Shown here: one piece after another, positions 35,790 through 44,137 of the stretch
Numbering within the stretch: the stretch's first letter is position 1
How the letters are laid out: each line of letters opens with the position of its first letter
NCBI RefSeq assembly: GCF_022760965.1
Contig: NZ_JAKVIJ010000001.1
Span: 434,001-498,000 of the forward strand
Source of the DNA: Simplicispira sedimenti
Lineage (GTDB): Bacteria; Pseudomonadota; Gammaproteobacteria; Burkholderiales; Burkholderiaceae_C
Direction of reading: 5' to 3'
Length of the DNA: 64,000 bases
The notes under the pieces: generated by a model
Database searches by the model: none
What the model saw: only the letters and a program-made list of their open reading frames with translations
What the model was told of the DNA's origin: nothing
Translations under genes and position numbers: made by a program

Positions 35790-36263
35790 ATGCCATCCTG
35801 GATCAAGAAAACCCTCATCGGCCTGTTCGGCGCCTCCATCCTCGTCGGCGGCCTCACCGCCTGCTCGGGCGGGCACCATCACCGCCACAGCCCCATGGAC
35901 GCCGAGCGCATGGCCGAGGTGCGCGGCAAGGTGATGGAACGCATCGGCAGCAAGCTCGACCTGAACGAGGCGCAGAAGCAAAAGCTCGCCACGCTGGCCG
36001 ACAAGCTGCAGGCCCAGCGCGCAGCCTTCGTGGGCCAGGCGGGTGACCCGCGCGCCGAGATGCAGGCCCTGGTGGCGGGCGAGAAGTTCGACCGCGCCCG
36101 CGCCCAGGCCCTGATTGATGAGAAGCTGCGCGCCGTGCAGACCGGCAGCCCCGAGGTGCTGACCGCCATGGCCGACTTCTACGACAGCCTCAATCCCGAG
36201 CAGCAGCAGAAGGTGCGCAACTTCATGCAGCGCCGCCGGGGCTGGATGGGCCGCCACGGCTGA
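35790..36263 (+). CDS. Spy/CpxP-like periplasmic chaperone, predicted lipoprotein
   Basis: 157 residues. The signal peptide ends in lipobox LTAC, then SGGHHHRHS. Two LTxxQ-like motifs are visible (LDLNEAQKQKL and DSLNPEQQQKVRNF), typical of Spy/CpxP, with a long helical body between. It is divergent from recQ and lies upstream of an OmpR-type two-component system, an arrangement like cpxP next to cpxRA. It probably buffers envelope stress or metal, given the His cluster. Confidence 0.85.
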   Translation: MPSWIKKTLIGLFGASILVGGLTACSGGHHHRHSPMDAERMAEVRGKVMERIGSKLDLNEAQKQKLATLADKLQAQRAAFVGQAGDPRAEMQALVAGEKFDRARAQALIDEKLRAVQTGSPEVLTAMADFYDSLNPEQQQKVRNFMQRRRGWMGRHG

Positions 36264-36275
36264 TGCGGCTTGGCC

Positions 36276-36354
36276 TTCAATCGGATAACGTCGTTGGGGT
36301 GCCTTGCCGTGCTACAGCACTGTCTGCGGCTTCCCGCCTAGTTCTCCGATTGAA
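36276..36354. repeat. 10-bp perfect inverted repeat flanking a 59-bp spacer
   Basis: TTCAATCGGA (36276-36285) and TCCGATTGAA (36345-36354) are exact inverted copies, with a smaller palindrome GTGCT-AC-AGCAC inside. It lies in the gap after the Spy-like gene and could be a terminator-like structure or a small mobile relic. Confidence 0.55.
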
Positions 36355-36383
36355 TGCCAATCCGCATGCGCATGAAGTTGGTG

Positions 36384-36683
36384 ATGGCCATGACCACCCC
36401 GCAAGAACCCCTTCACAGTCTGGCGCGCGACCTGCGCGCCCATGGCCCGGTGCTGCTGGCTGGCATGCCGCAGCCGCACGACGAACTGCTGGCCCTGGTC
36501 TGGGGCCCACGCTTTGACCGCGTGCACGCCCTGGGCCTGATGGCGCGCCAGCCCCAGCACGCGGCGCACGCGTTGCCCGCGCTGCTGGAGGCGGCCGACC
36601 GCTTCGACGCCCTGCACGCCCCGGCCCAGCGGCGCCTGCGGCAGATGATCCTGCGCCACCGCGCGCGCAGCGGTGCGGTGTAA
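36384..36683 (+). CDS. Small hypothetical protein upstream of the response regulator
   Basis: 99 residues from ATG 36384; in-frame ATGs at 36354, 36366, 36372 and 36390 make the start uncertain. Soluble, His/Arg/Leu-rich, with no recognised domain (LARDLRAHGPVLLAGMPQPH, then DELLALVWGPRFDRVHALG). It ends 7 bp before the response regulator gene, so co-transcription is likely. The coding pattern is good (third-position G/C), but no family is known to me. Confidence 0.55.
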   Translation: MAMTTPQEPLHSLARDLRAHGPVLLAGMPQPHDELLALVWGPRFDRVHALGLMARQPQHAAHALPALLEAADRFDALHAPAQRRLRQMILRHRARSGAV

Positions 36684-36690
36684 TCGCACC

Positions 36691-37377
36691 ATGCCCCGCA
36701 TCCTGCTCATCGACGACGACGAACAGCTCGGCCCGCCGCTGGCCGCTTACTTCCAGCGCTTCGAGCTGGAACTGGTGCAGGCGCTGCGCCCCAGCGCGGG
36801 GCTGGAGCTGCTGGCCCAGGGCGGTTTTGGCGCCGCCATCCTCGACGTGATGCTGCCCGAGATGGACGGCTTTGAGCTGTGCCGCACCATCCGGCGCAGC
36901 AGCGACCTGCCCATCGTCATGCTCACTGCGCGCGGCGAGGTCATGGACCGCGTGGTGGGCCTGGAGCTCGGCGCCGACGACTACCTGCCCAAGCCCTTTG
37001 AGCCGCGCGAACTCGTCGCCCGCCTGCAGACCGTGCTGCGCCGCCGCCGTGCAAGCAGCCCGGCCGATGCGCCCGGCCTGCTCGAATTCGAGGGCCTGCG
37101 CATCGACGCCGCGCGCCGCAGCGTGCAGTGCCTGGGCCGCGATGTGGAACTGACCGGCACCGAATTCGAGCTGCTGCACCTGCTGGCGCGCGAGAGCGGC
37201 CGCGTGCTCTCGCGCGACGACATCCTCAACCAGCTGCGCGGCCACGAGGCCGAGCTGTACACGCGCGCCGTGGACATCGTCGTGAGCCGCCTGCGCAAGA
37301 AGCTCGAACCGCTGGACTGCATCAAGACATTGCGCAACGCCGGCTACTCGCTGGCGCTGCGCCGGGTGGCCGGATGA
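36691..37377 (+). CDS. OmpR/CpxR-like response regulator
   Basis: 228 residues. The receiver domain (1-~115) has the acidic pocket D8-D10, phospho-acceptor D52 (AAILDVMLPEMDG), T79 and K101 (YLPKPFEP). The C-terminal winged helix (~130-225) has the OmpR/PhoB pattern TGTEFELLHLLARESGRVLSRD...VDIVVSRLRKKL. Its stop overlaps the kinase start (ATGA). With the Spy-like gene just upstream, an envelope-stress role like CpxR is plausible but inferred. Confidence 0.92.
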   Translation: MPRILLIDDDEQLGPPLAAYFQRFELELVQALRPSAGLELLAQGGFGAAILDVMLPEMDGFELCRTIRRSSDLPIVMLTARGEVMDRVVGLELGADDYLPKPFEPRELVARLQTVLRRRRASSPADAPGLLEFEGLRIDAARRSVQCLGRDVELTGTEFELLHLLARESGRVLSRDDILNQLRGHEAELYTRAVDIVVSRLRKKLEPLDCIKTLRNAGYSLALRRVAG

Positions 37378-38756
37378 AGCCCTGCCGCGACGACGACCCG
37401 CACTGCCCCTGGCACCAGCGCGCGCGCTTGGCGTTGCGGCGCTCGCTGCGCTGGCGTCTGGTGCTGGTGTTCCTGGTGCTGGCGCTGGCGCTGGCGGTCA
37501 CCTTCATTGGCGGCGTGCAGAAGGCGCTCTCGGTGGGCTGGCGCGCGGCCGCGCGCCCGCTGCTGGTGGACTACGTGGACCGCCTGGCGCAGGAGGTCGG
37601 CAGCCCGCCGAGCGTCGCGCGCGCCCAGGCCCTGGTGCAGCGCCTGCCCATCACCATCCGCATCGAAGGCCCCCAGGTGAACTGGGCCTCGCACCCCGAG
37701 CTGCCCCGGCCCGCATGGGTGAACGGCACCACCGGGCGCGAGCCGCCCTGGCGCAATGGCGACGACCAGAACCTGCTGCGCCGCACCACGACCGACGGCC
37801 ACCGGCTGGAATTCGGCTTGCACGTGCTGGGCTGGGAGCAGCGCCCGCGCATCGCCTGGGTCACGCTGGGCGTGCTGCTGCTGCTCACGGCGCTGGCCTA
37901 CCTCTACGTGCGGCGCCTGCTGCGCCCGCTGGACGACATCCGCGCTGGCGCCCAGCGCTTCGGCGCCGGCGCGTTCGACCAGCCCATCCCCGTGCGCCAC
38001 GCACACAGGCCCGACGAGCTGGGGCAACTGGCCGCCACCATCAACACCATGGGCGAAGACATCCACCAGATGCTGGAGGCCAAGCGTGCCCTGCTGCTGG
38101 CCCTGAGCCACGAACTGCGCAGTCCGCTGACGCGCGCGCGCCTCAACGCCGAGCTGCTGCCCGACACCGCCGAGGCCCAGGCGCCGCGCCAGGCGCTGCT
38201 GCGCGACCTGGGCGAGATGGCGCGCGTCATCACCGACCTGCTGGAGAGCGAGCGCCTGGCCGCCCCCCATGCTGCGCTGCACCGCGAGGCCGTGGACCTG
38301 GTGGAGCTGGCGCGCGAGGTCATTGCCGAGCTTGGCGACCGCCACCCTGGCGCTGCCGCCATCCGCGTGCTGGTGCCGTCCGCACTGCCCGCGTTGCCGC
38401 TGGACCGCGCGCGCCTGCGCCTGCTGCTGCGCAACCTGCTTGACAACAGCCTGCGCCACAGCGAGCCCGGCGTGCCGCCGCCCGAGTTGCACCTGCGCTG
38501 GCAGAACGAAGCGGTGGAGATCGTGGTGCGCGACCACGGCCCCGGTGTGCTGCCCGAGCACCTGGCGCAGCTCGCCCAGGCCTTCTACCGCCCCGACAGC
38601 GCCCGCCAGCGCGCCACCGGCGGCGTGGGCCTGGGCCTGTACCTGTGCCGCCTGGTGGCGCAGGCGCATGGCGGGCGGCTGGAGTTGCGCAACGCCCAGC
38701 CGGGGCTGGAGGCACGGGTGGTGCTGCCGGTGCCGCCCGGCACGGACGCGGGCTGA
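37374..38756 (+). CDS. Sensor histidine kinase, CpxA/EnvZ-like
   Basis: 460 residues. TM1 ~28-47, a ~110-residue periplasmic sensor region, TM2 ~160-180, then HAMP (RRLLRPLDDIRAGAQ). The dimerisation domain has phospho-acceptor H246 (LSHELRSPLTRAR) and the ATPase domain has NLLDNSLRH, DHGPGVLPE and GGVGLGLYL. The periplasmic part lacks Cys or His clusters. It is translationally coupled to the response regulator. The signal is unknown. Confidence 0.92.
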   Translation: MKPCRDDDPHCPWHQRARLALRRSLRWRLVLVFLVLALALAVTFIGGVQKALSVGWRAAARPLLVDYVDRLAQEVGSPPSVARAQALVQRLPITIRIEGPQVNWASHPELPRPAWVNGTTGREPPWRNGDDQNLLRRTTTDGHRLEFGLHVLGWEQRPRIAWVTLGVLLLLTALAYLYVRRLLRPLDDIRAGAQRFGAGAFDQPIPVRHAHRPDELGQLAATINTMGEDIHQMLEAKRALLLALSHELRSPLTRARLNAELLPDTAEAQAPRQALLRDLGEMARVITDLLESERLAAPHAALHREAVDLVELAREVIAELGDRHPGAAAIRVLVPSALPALPLDRARLRLLLRNLLDNSLRHSEPGVPPPELHLRWQNEAVEIVVRDHGPGVLPEHLAQLAQAFYRPDSARQRATGGVGLGLYLCRLVAQAHGGRLELRNAQPGLEARVVLPVPPGTDAG

Positions 38757-38810
38757 GTCCACCATCCCCGGGCAAGCCGGGGGTTGACCCGTGCAGCAGA
38801 TTTCGGTTAA

Positions 38811-38825
38811 CCTGTACATACAAGT
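38811..38825 (+). promoter_or_regulatory. HutC-type operator before hutC
   Basis: CCTGTACATACAAGT contains TGTA-CA-TACA, the GntR/HutC-like palindrome, 10 bp before ATG 38836. A near-identical inverted copy lies before hutH at 39832-39846. Occupancy would block hutC itself, giving autorepression. Confidence 0.65.
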
Positions 38826-38835
38826 TCATCGCGCC

Positions 38836-39627
38836 ATGACCCGCAACGCCTCCACCCGCACCGCCAGCCCTTCCCGCCGCCCGGCATCCAGCCCGGCGGC
38901 CGCGCCCGCCCTGGCGCTGTACGAGCAGGTCAAGGACTTCATCGTGCGCCGCATCCAGGATGGCAGCTGGCGCGCGGGCGACCGGTTGCCGTCCGAGAGC
39001 GAGCTGGTGGCGCAGTTCGGCATTTCGCGCATGACGGTGAACCGCGCCCTGCGCGAGCTGACGGAGCAGGGCCGCATCGTGCGCGTGGCCGGTGTGGGCA
39101 GTTTCGTGGCGGAAGACAAGCCGCAGTCCACGCTGCTGCAGATCGCCAACCTGGCCAGCGAGATCCGCCAGCGCGGGCACGACTACCGCTGCGATGTGCT
39201 CGCCGTCCGGCGCGCCGCCGCCACGCTGGAGGTGGCCGCCGCGCTGGACCTGGGCACGGGGGCTTCCGTGTTCCACACGCAGTGCGTGCACCGTGAGAAC
39301 GGCGTGCCGGTGCAGCTCGAAGACCGCCATGTGAACCCCGCCCTGGCGCCCGATTTCCTGGCGCAGGACTTCACCGCCGTGCCGCCCTCCGAATACCTGC
39401 TGCGCAGCGTGCCCTTCGACCAGGTCGAGCATGTGGTCGATGCCGTGCTGCCCACCCCCGAACAGGCCGCGTTGCTGGAGATGCCGGCGCACGAGCCCTG
39501 CCTGCTGCTCACGCGCCGCACCTGGTCGCGCGGCGTGCCCGTGACCGTGGTGCGCTGCCTGCACCCGGCCTCACGCTACCGGCTTGGCAGCCGCTTCCGC
39601 ACCGACGGCCACCCCGTCGCGGGTTGA
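38836..39627 (+). CDS. hutC: Histidine utilisation repressor (GntR/HutC family)
   Basis: 263 residues. The N-terminal winged HTH (LYEQVKDFIVRRIQDGSW...RLPSESELVAQFGISRMTVNRAL) is followed by a UTRA ligand domain (~100-255: VFHTQCVHRENGVPVQLED, SEYLLRSVPFDQVEHV, CLLLTRRTWSRGVPV). The ligand in the family is urocanate or formimidoylglutamate. It is transcribed in the same direction as hutHUGI, separated by 228 bp without a gene. Paired operators indicate that it represses itself and the degradative operon. Confidence 0.92.
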   Translation: MTRNASTRTASPSRRPASSPAAAPALALYEQVKDFIVRRIQDGSWRAGDRLPSESELVAQFGISRMTVNRALRELTEQGRIVRVAGVGSFVAEDKPQSTLLQIANLASEIRQRGHDYRCDVLAVRRAAATLEVAAALDLGTGASVFHTQCVHRENGVPVQLEDRHVNPALAPDFLAQDFTAVPPSEYLLRSVPFDQVEHVVDAVLPTPEQAALLEMPAHEPCLLLTRRTWSRGVPVTVVRCLHPASRYRLGSRFRTDGHPVAG

Positions 39628-39831
39628 ATATGAAGCAACCCCCTGTGGCGCTGCGCGCCTTCCCCCTTCTCTCGCATTGCTGCGCAATGCGGGAATGGGG
39701 ACGCCACCAGCGCGGCGGGGCGGCCCTTGCGCGGTGGCCGCTGGCCTGGGCCATGCCTCCGCACAGCTTAGTGGACTGAACTCGGGCCATCTGCAGCCAA
39801 CACGAACAACCATCGCGCAACTTTGATTCTT

Positions 39832-39846
39832 ACTTGTATAGACAGG
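39832..39846 (+). promoter_or_regulatory. HutC-type operator before hutH
   Basis: ACTTGTATAGACAGG reads on the other strand as CCTGTCTATACAAGT, matching the hutC operator at 13 of 15 positions. It is 10 bp before ATG 39856, like the first site. Confidence 0.65.
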
Positions 39847-39855
39847 ACTGGCACC

Positions 39856-41388
39856 ATGACCACCACCATCACCCTCGACCCCGGCCATGTCACGCTGGCG
39901 CAGCTGCGCCGCATCCACGCCGGTGGCGTGCAGCTCACGCTCGACCCCTCGGCGCAGGCTGGCATGCAGGCCGCGCTGGCCACGGTGCAGCGCATCGTTG
40001 AGGAAGACCAGGTGGTCTACGGCATCAACACCGGCTTCGGCAAGCTGGCCAGCACGAAGATCGCCCACGAGCGCCTGGCCGAGCTGCAGCGCAACCTGGT
40101 GCTTTCGCACAGCGTGGGCACGGGCGAGGCGCTGCCCGACGGCGTGGTGCGCCTGGTGCTGGCCACCAAGGCCGTGAGCCTGGCGCGCGGGCACTCGGGC
40201 ATCCGCCCCGAGATCGTCGATGCGCTGCTGGCGCTCGCCAATGCCAACGTGCTGCCGTTCATCCCCGCCAAGGGCTCGGTGGGCGCCTCGGGCGACCTCG
40301 CGCCGTTGGCGCACCTGGCCTGCGTGCTGATTGGCGAAGGCCAGGCCACGGTGGACGGCAAGGTGGTGTCGGGCACCGAGGCCATGGCCGCCGTGGGCCT
40401 GCAGCCCTTTGTGCTCGGCCCCAAGGAAGGCCTGGCGCTGCTCAACGGCACGCAGGTGTCCACCGCCCTGGCGCTGGCCGGCCTGTTCGGCGCGGAAGAC
40501 GTGTTCTGTGCCGCGCTGGTGGCGGGCGCGCTCTCGCTCGAAGCCATCAAGGGCTCGGTCAAGCCGTTCGATGCGCGCATCCACGAGGCGCGCGGCCAGG
40601 CCGGGCAGATCGCCGTGGCGGCCGCCGTGCGCGCGCTGCTCGACGGCAGCCAGATCGACCCCTCGCACCCGCACTGCGGCCGCGTGCAGGACCCGTACTC
40701 CATCCGCTGCATTCCCCAGGTTATGGGCGCCTGCCTGGACAACCTGCAGCACGCCGCGCGCGTGCTGCGCACCGAGGCCAATGCGGCGTCCGACAACCCG
40801 CTGGTCTTCACCGACACCGGCGAGGTGATCTCGGGCGGCAACTTCCACGCCGAGCCCGTGGCCTTCGCGGCCGACATCATCGCGCTGGCCGTGGCCGAGA
40901 TCGGTGCCATCTCCGAGCGCCGCCTGTCGCTGCTGCTCGACCCCGGCCTGTCGGGCCTGCCCGCCTTCCTGATCCGGGACAGCGGCGTGAACTCGGGCTT
41001 CATGATCGCCCAGGTCACGGCCGCCGCGCTGGCCGCCGAGAACCAGTGCCTGGCCAACCCCAGCAGCGTGACCAGCCTGCCCACCTCGGCCAACCAGGAA
41101 GACCATGTGTCCATGGCCACCTACGGCGCGCGCCGCCTGCTCGACATGGTGCGCAACGCGGCGGTGATGGTGGGCATCGAGGCCATGTCGGCCGCGCAGG
41201 GCATGGAGTTCGACCGCTCGCTGAAGTCGTCCCCGCTCGTCGAGGAACAGTTCGCCGCCATCCGCCGCCGCGTGGCCTTCCTGGAACAGGACCGCTACCT
41301 CGCGCCCGACATCGAGGCCATGCGCGCCTGGGCACAGCAAAGCAGCTGGCCCGCGCCGCTGCTGGCCTGCATGCCCAGCCACGAATAA
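39856..41388 (+). CDS. hutH: Histidine ammonia-lyase
   Basis: 510 residues. Converts L-histidine to trans-urocanate plus ammonia. The autocatalytic MIO electrophile forms from A144-S145-G146 in KGSVGASGDLAPLAH. Y55 in VVYGINTGFGKL and the NEGLALLNGT-like PKEGLALLNGTQ region are also as expected. Start ATG 39856 is placed 10 bp below the operator. First step of the four-step Hut pathway encoded here. Confidence 0.97.
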   Translation: MTTTITLDPGHVTLAQLRRIHAGGVQLTLDPSAQAGMQAALATVQRIVEEDQVVYGINTGFGKLASTKIAHERLAELQRNLVLSHSVGTGEALPDGVVRLVLATKAVSLARGHSGIRPEIVDALLALANANVLPFIPAKGSVGASGDLAPLAHLACVLIGEGQATVDGKVVSGTEAMAAVGLQPFVLGPKEGLALLNGTQVSTALALAGLFGAEDVFCAALVAGALSLEAIKGSVKPFDARIHEARGQAGQIAVAAAVRALLDGSQIDPSHPHCGRVQDPYSIRCIPQVMGACLDNLQHAARVLRTEANAASDNPLVFTDTGEVISGGNFHAEPVAFAADIIALAVAEIGAISERRLSLLLDPGLSGLPAFLIRDSGVNSGFMIAQVTAAALAAENQCLANPSSVTSLPTSANQEDHVSMATYGARRLLDMVRNAAVMVGIEAMSAAQGMEFDRSLKSSPLVEEQFAAIRRRVAFLEQDRYLAPDIEAMRAWAQQSSWPAPLLACMPSHE

Positions 41389-41414
41389 ACCGCACCCTTC
41401 AAGGAGCCCTTGCC

Positions 41415-43133
41415 ATGAACGCCCACGACGCCAACCTCACCCCCGCCACCGACCCGCGCCACGACCCCACGCGCGTCATCCGCGCCCCGCGCGGTAGCGA
41501 ACTGCACTGCAAGAACTGGCTGGCCGAAGCGGCCTACCGCATGGTGCAGAACAACCTCGACCCCGAAGTGGCCGAGCGCCCGCAGGACCTCGTGGTCTAC
41601 GGCGGCATCGGCCGCGCGGCGCGCGACTGGGAGTGCTTCGACCAGATCCTGGCATCGCTCAAGGATCTCAACGACGATGAAACCCTGCTCGTGCAATCGG
41701 GCAAGCCCGTGGGCGTGTTCAAGACGCATGCCAACGCCCCGCGCGTGCTGCTGGCCAACTCCAACCTCGTGCCCCAATGGGCGAACTGGGAGCACTTCAA
41801 CGAACTCGACCGCAAGGGCCTGTTCATGTACGGCCAGATGACGGCCGGCAGCTGGATCTACATCGGCAGCCAGGGCATCGTGCAGGGCACCTTCGAGACC
41901 TTCGTCGAGGCCGGGCGCCAGCACTATGGCAACGACCTGTCGGGCAAGTGGATCCTCACGGCCGGCCTGGGCGGCATGGGCGGCGCCCAGCCCCTGGCCG
42001 CCACGCTGGCCGGCGCCTGCTCGCTCAACATCGAATGCCAGCAAAGCAGCATCGACTTCCGCCTGCGCTCGCGCTACCTGGACGAGCAGGCCACCGACCT
42101 GGACGATGCGCTGGCGCGCATCCAGCGTTACACGCAAGAGAAGAAGGCTATTTCCATCGGCCTCCTGGGCAACGCCGCCGACATCCTGCCCGAACTGGTG
42201 CGCCGCGCCCGGGCCGGGGGTATCAAGCCCGACCTCGTCACCGACCAGACCAGCGCCCACGACCTCATCCACGGCTACCTGCCCAGCGGCTGGACCGTGC
42301 CGCAATGGCAGGCCGCGCAGAAAGACCCCGCGCAGCATGGTTCGCTCAAGGCCGCCGCAGCCACAAGCTGCGCCGTCCATGTGCGGGCCATGCTCGACTT
42401 CCAGGCCATGGGCATCCCCACGGTGGACTACGGCAACAACATCCGCCAGGTGGCGTTTGATGAGGGCGTGCAGAACGCCTTCGACTTCCCCGGCTTCGTG
42501 CCCGCCTACATCCGCCCGCTGTTCTGCGAGGGCAAGGGGCCGTTCCGCTGGGTGGCGCTCTCGGGCGACCCCGAGGACATCTACAAGACCGACGCCAAGA
42601 TCAAGGAACTGTTCCCCGAGAACAAGCACACCCACCGCTGGCTCGACATGGCGCGCGAGCGCATTGCCTTCCAGGGCCTGCCCGCGCGGATCTGCTGGCT
42701 GGGCCTGGGCGAGCGCCACCGCGCCGGCCTGGCCTTCAACGAGATGGTGAAAAATGGCGAACTCAAGGCCCCCATCGTCATCGGCCGCGACCACCTGGAC
42801 ACCGGCAGCGTGGCCAGCCCCAACCGCGAAACCGAATCCATGAAGGACGGCACCGACGCCGTGAGCGACTGGCCGCTGCTCAACGCCCTGCTCAACACCG
42901 CGGGCGGCGCCACCTGGGTGAGCCTGCACCACGGCGGTGGCGTGGGCATGGGTTACAGCCAGCACTCGGGCATGGTCATCGTGGCCGACGGCACGGAGGC
43001 CGCCGCCGAGCGCCTGGCGCGCGTGCTGGTCAACGACTGCGGCTCGGGCGTGATGCGCCATGCGGATGCGGGCTATGAGCTGGCCATTGCCACAGCCAAA
43101 AAGCAGGGCCTCAAACTCCCCATGGTCCGCTGA
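41415..43133 (+). CDS. hutU: Urocanate hydratase
   Basis: 572 residues. Hydrates urocanate to 4-imidazolone-5-propionate using tightly bound NAD+. Characteristic segments are LVVYGGIGRAARDWE, the NAD-binding GLGGMGGAQPLAATLAG, VDYGNNIRQVAFDEG and the Gly-rich LHHGGGVGMGYSQHSGM. AAGGAGCC lies before ATG 41415, 26 bp after hutH. Full family length. Confidence 0.97.
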   Translation: MNAHDANLTPATDPRHDPTRVIRAPRGSELHCKNWLAEAAYRMVQNNLDPEVAERPQDLVVYGGIGRAARDWECFDQILASLKDLNDDETLLVQSGKPVGVFKTHANAPRVLLANSNLVPQWANWEHFNELDRKGLFMYGQMTAGSWIYIGSQGIVQGTFETFVEAGRQHYGNDLSGKWILTAGLGGMGGAQPLAATLAGACSLNIECQQSSIDFRLRSRYLDEQATDLDDALARIQRYTQEKKAISIGLLGNAADILPELVRRARAGGIKPDLVTDQTSAHDLIHGYLPSGWTVPQWQAAQKDPAQHGSLKAAAATSCAVHVRAMLDFQAMGIPTVDYGNNIRQVAFDEGVQNAFDFPGFVPAYIRPLFCEGKGPFRWVALSGDPEDIYKTDAKIKELFPENKHTHRWLDMARERIAFQGLPARICWLGLGERHRAGLAFNEMVKNGELKAPIVIGRDHLDTGSVASPNRETESMKDGTDAVSDWPLLNALLNTAGGATWVSLHHGGGVGMGYSQHSGMVIVADGTEAAAERLARVLVNDCGSGVMRHADAGYELAIATAKKQGLKLPMVR

Positions 43134-43144
43134 AGGAGCCCACC

Positions 43145-44080
43145 ATGACAACGCCTTTCGTCTGGCAAGGCCGCACCGACGCCGAGGAAACCGGCCCCAG
43201 CCCGCGCTGGCACCAGCAGGTGCAGCCCTTTGCCGCCACCAGCCAGGGCGGCGTGGCCCTGATCGGCTTTGCCGTGGACGAAGGCGTGCGCCGCAACGGC
43301 GGGCGCGTGGGCGCTGCGCATGGCCCCGATGTTGCGCGCAAGGCGCTGGCCAACCTGCCCGTGCTGGGCGAGCCCGCGCTGTGGGACATGGGCGACATCG
43401 ACTGCCCGCAGGGCGCGCTGGAAGCGGCACAGGTGGCACTGGGCCAGCACGTGGCGCAGGCCAGGGCGCAGGGCTGCCTGCCCCTGGTGCTGGGCGGCGG
43501 GCACGAGGTGGCCTGGGGCACCTTCCAGGGCATCGCGCAGGCGCTGCCAGCCGCGCAGCGCATCCTCATCCTCAACCTGGATGCCCACTTCGACCTGCGC
43601 ATGGCGCATGCGGGCAACTCGGGCACACCGTTCCGCCAGATCCAGGAGCTGTGCGCAGCCCAGGGACGGGCGTTCTGCTACCGCGTGCTGGGCATCAGCC
43701 GCTATGCCAACACCCAGGCCCTGTTCGAGCGCGCCGACGCGCTGGGCGTGCGCTACTGGCTCGACGACGTTGTGCAGACCGAAGCGGGCATGCAGCAGGC
43801 CCTGGCCGCGCTGGCGCAGGAGCTGCAGGCGAGCGACGCGGTGTACCTCAGCATCGACATCGATGTGCTGCCCGGCGCCGTGGCTCCCGGCGTATCGGCC
43901 CCCGCGCCGCTGGGCGTGCCGCTGTGGGGTGTGGAACGCGTGGTCGATGCGGTGCTCTCCAGCGGCAAGCTGGTGGCGGCAGACCTGGCCGAGTTCAACC
44001 CCAGCTTCGACCGCGACGGCCTGACCGCCAAGGTGGTGGCCCGCCTGGCCGCCCGCCTGGCGCGCGGAAAATTTGAATAA
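43145..44080 (+). CDS. hutG: Formimidoylglutamase
   Basis: 311 residues, ureohydrolase/arginase fold. Binuclear Mn motifs are GGGHEVAWG, LNLDAHFDLR and SIDIDVLPGAVAPGVSAP. It hydrolyses N-formimidoyl-L-glutamate to glutamate and formamide. Together with HutH, HutU and HutI it completes the formamide-producing pathway; no HutF or formylglutamate deformylase gene adjoins. It starts 11 bp after hutU. Confidence 0.93.
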   Translation: MTTPFVWQGRTDAEETGPSPRWHQQVQPFAATSQGGVALIGFAVDEGVRRNGGRVGAAHGPDVARKALANLPVLGEPALWDMGDIDCPQGALEAAQVALGQHVAQARAQGCLPLVLGGGHEVAWGTFQGIAQALPAAQRILILNLDAHFDLRMAHAGNSGTPFRQIQELCAAQGRAFCYRVLGISRYANTQALFERADALGVRYWLDDVVQTEAGMQQALAALAQELQASDAVYLSIDIDVLPGAVAPGVSAPAPLGVPLWGVERVVDAVLSSGKLVAADLAEFNPSFDRDGLTAKVVARLAARLARGKFE

Positions 44081-44081
44081 A

Positions 44082-44127
44082 AGCGCCTCTGGCGCCCTAT
44101 TAATGAGCGCGAATAGCTATAACAATA
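44082..44127 (+). repeat. Dispersed AGCTAT repeat, copy C
   Basis: GCGCCTCTGGCGCCC and GAGCGC precede GAATAGCTATAACAATAG. It fills the 57-bp hutG-hutI gap. Its end overlaps the AGGAGC ribosome site of hutI, so the insertion seems to supply part of the translation signal. Confidence 0.6.
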
Positions 44128-44137
44128 GGAGCAAAGC

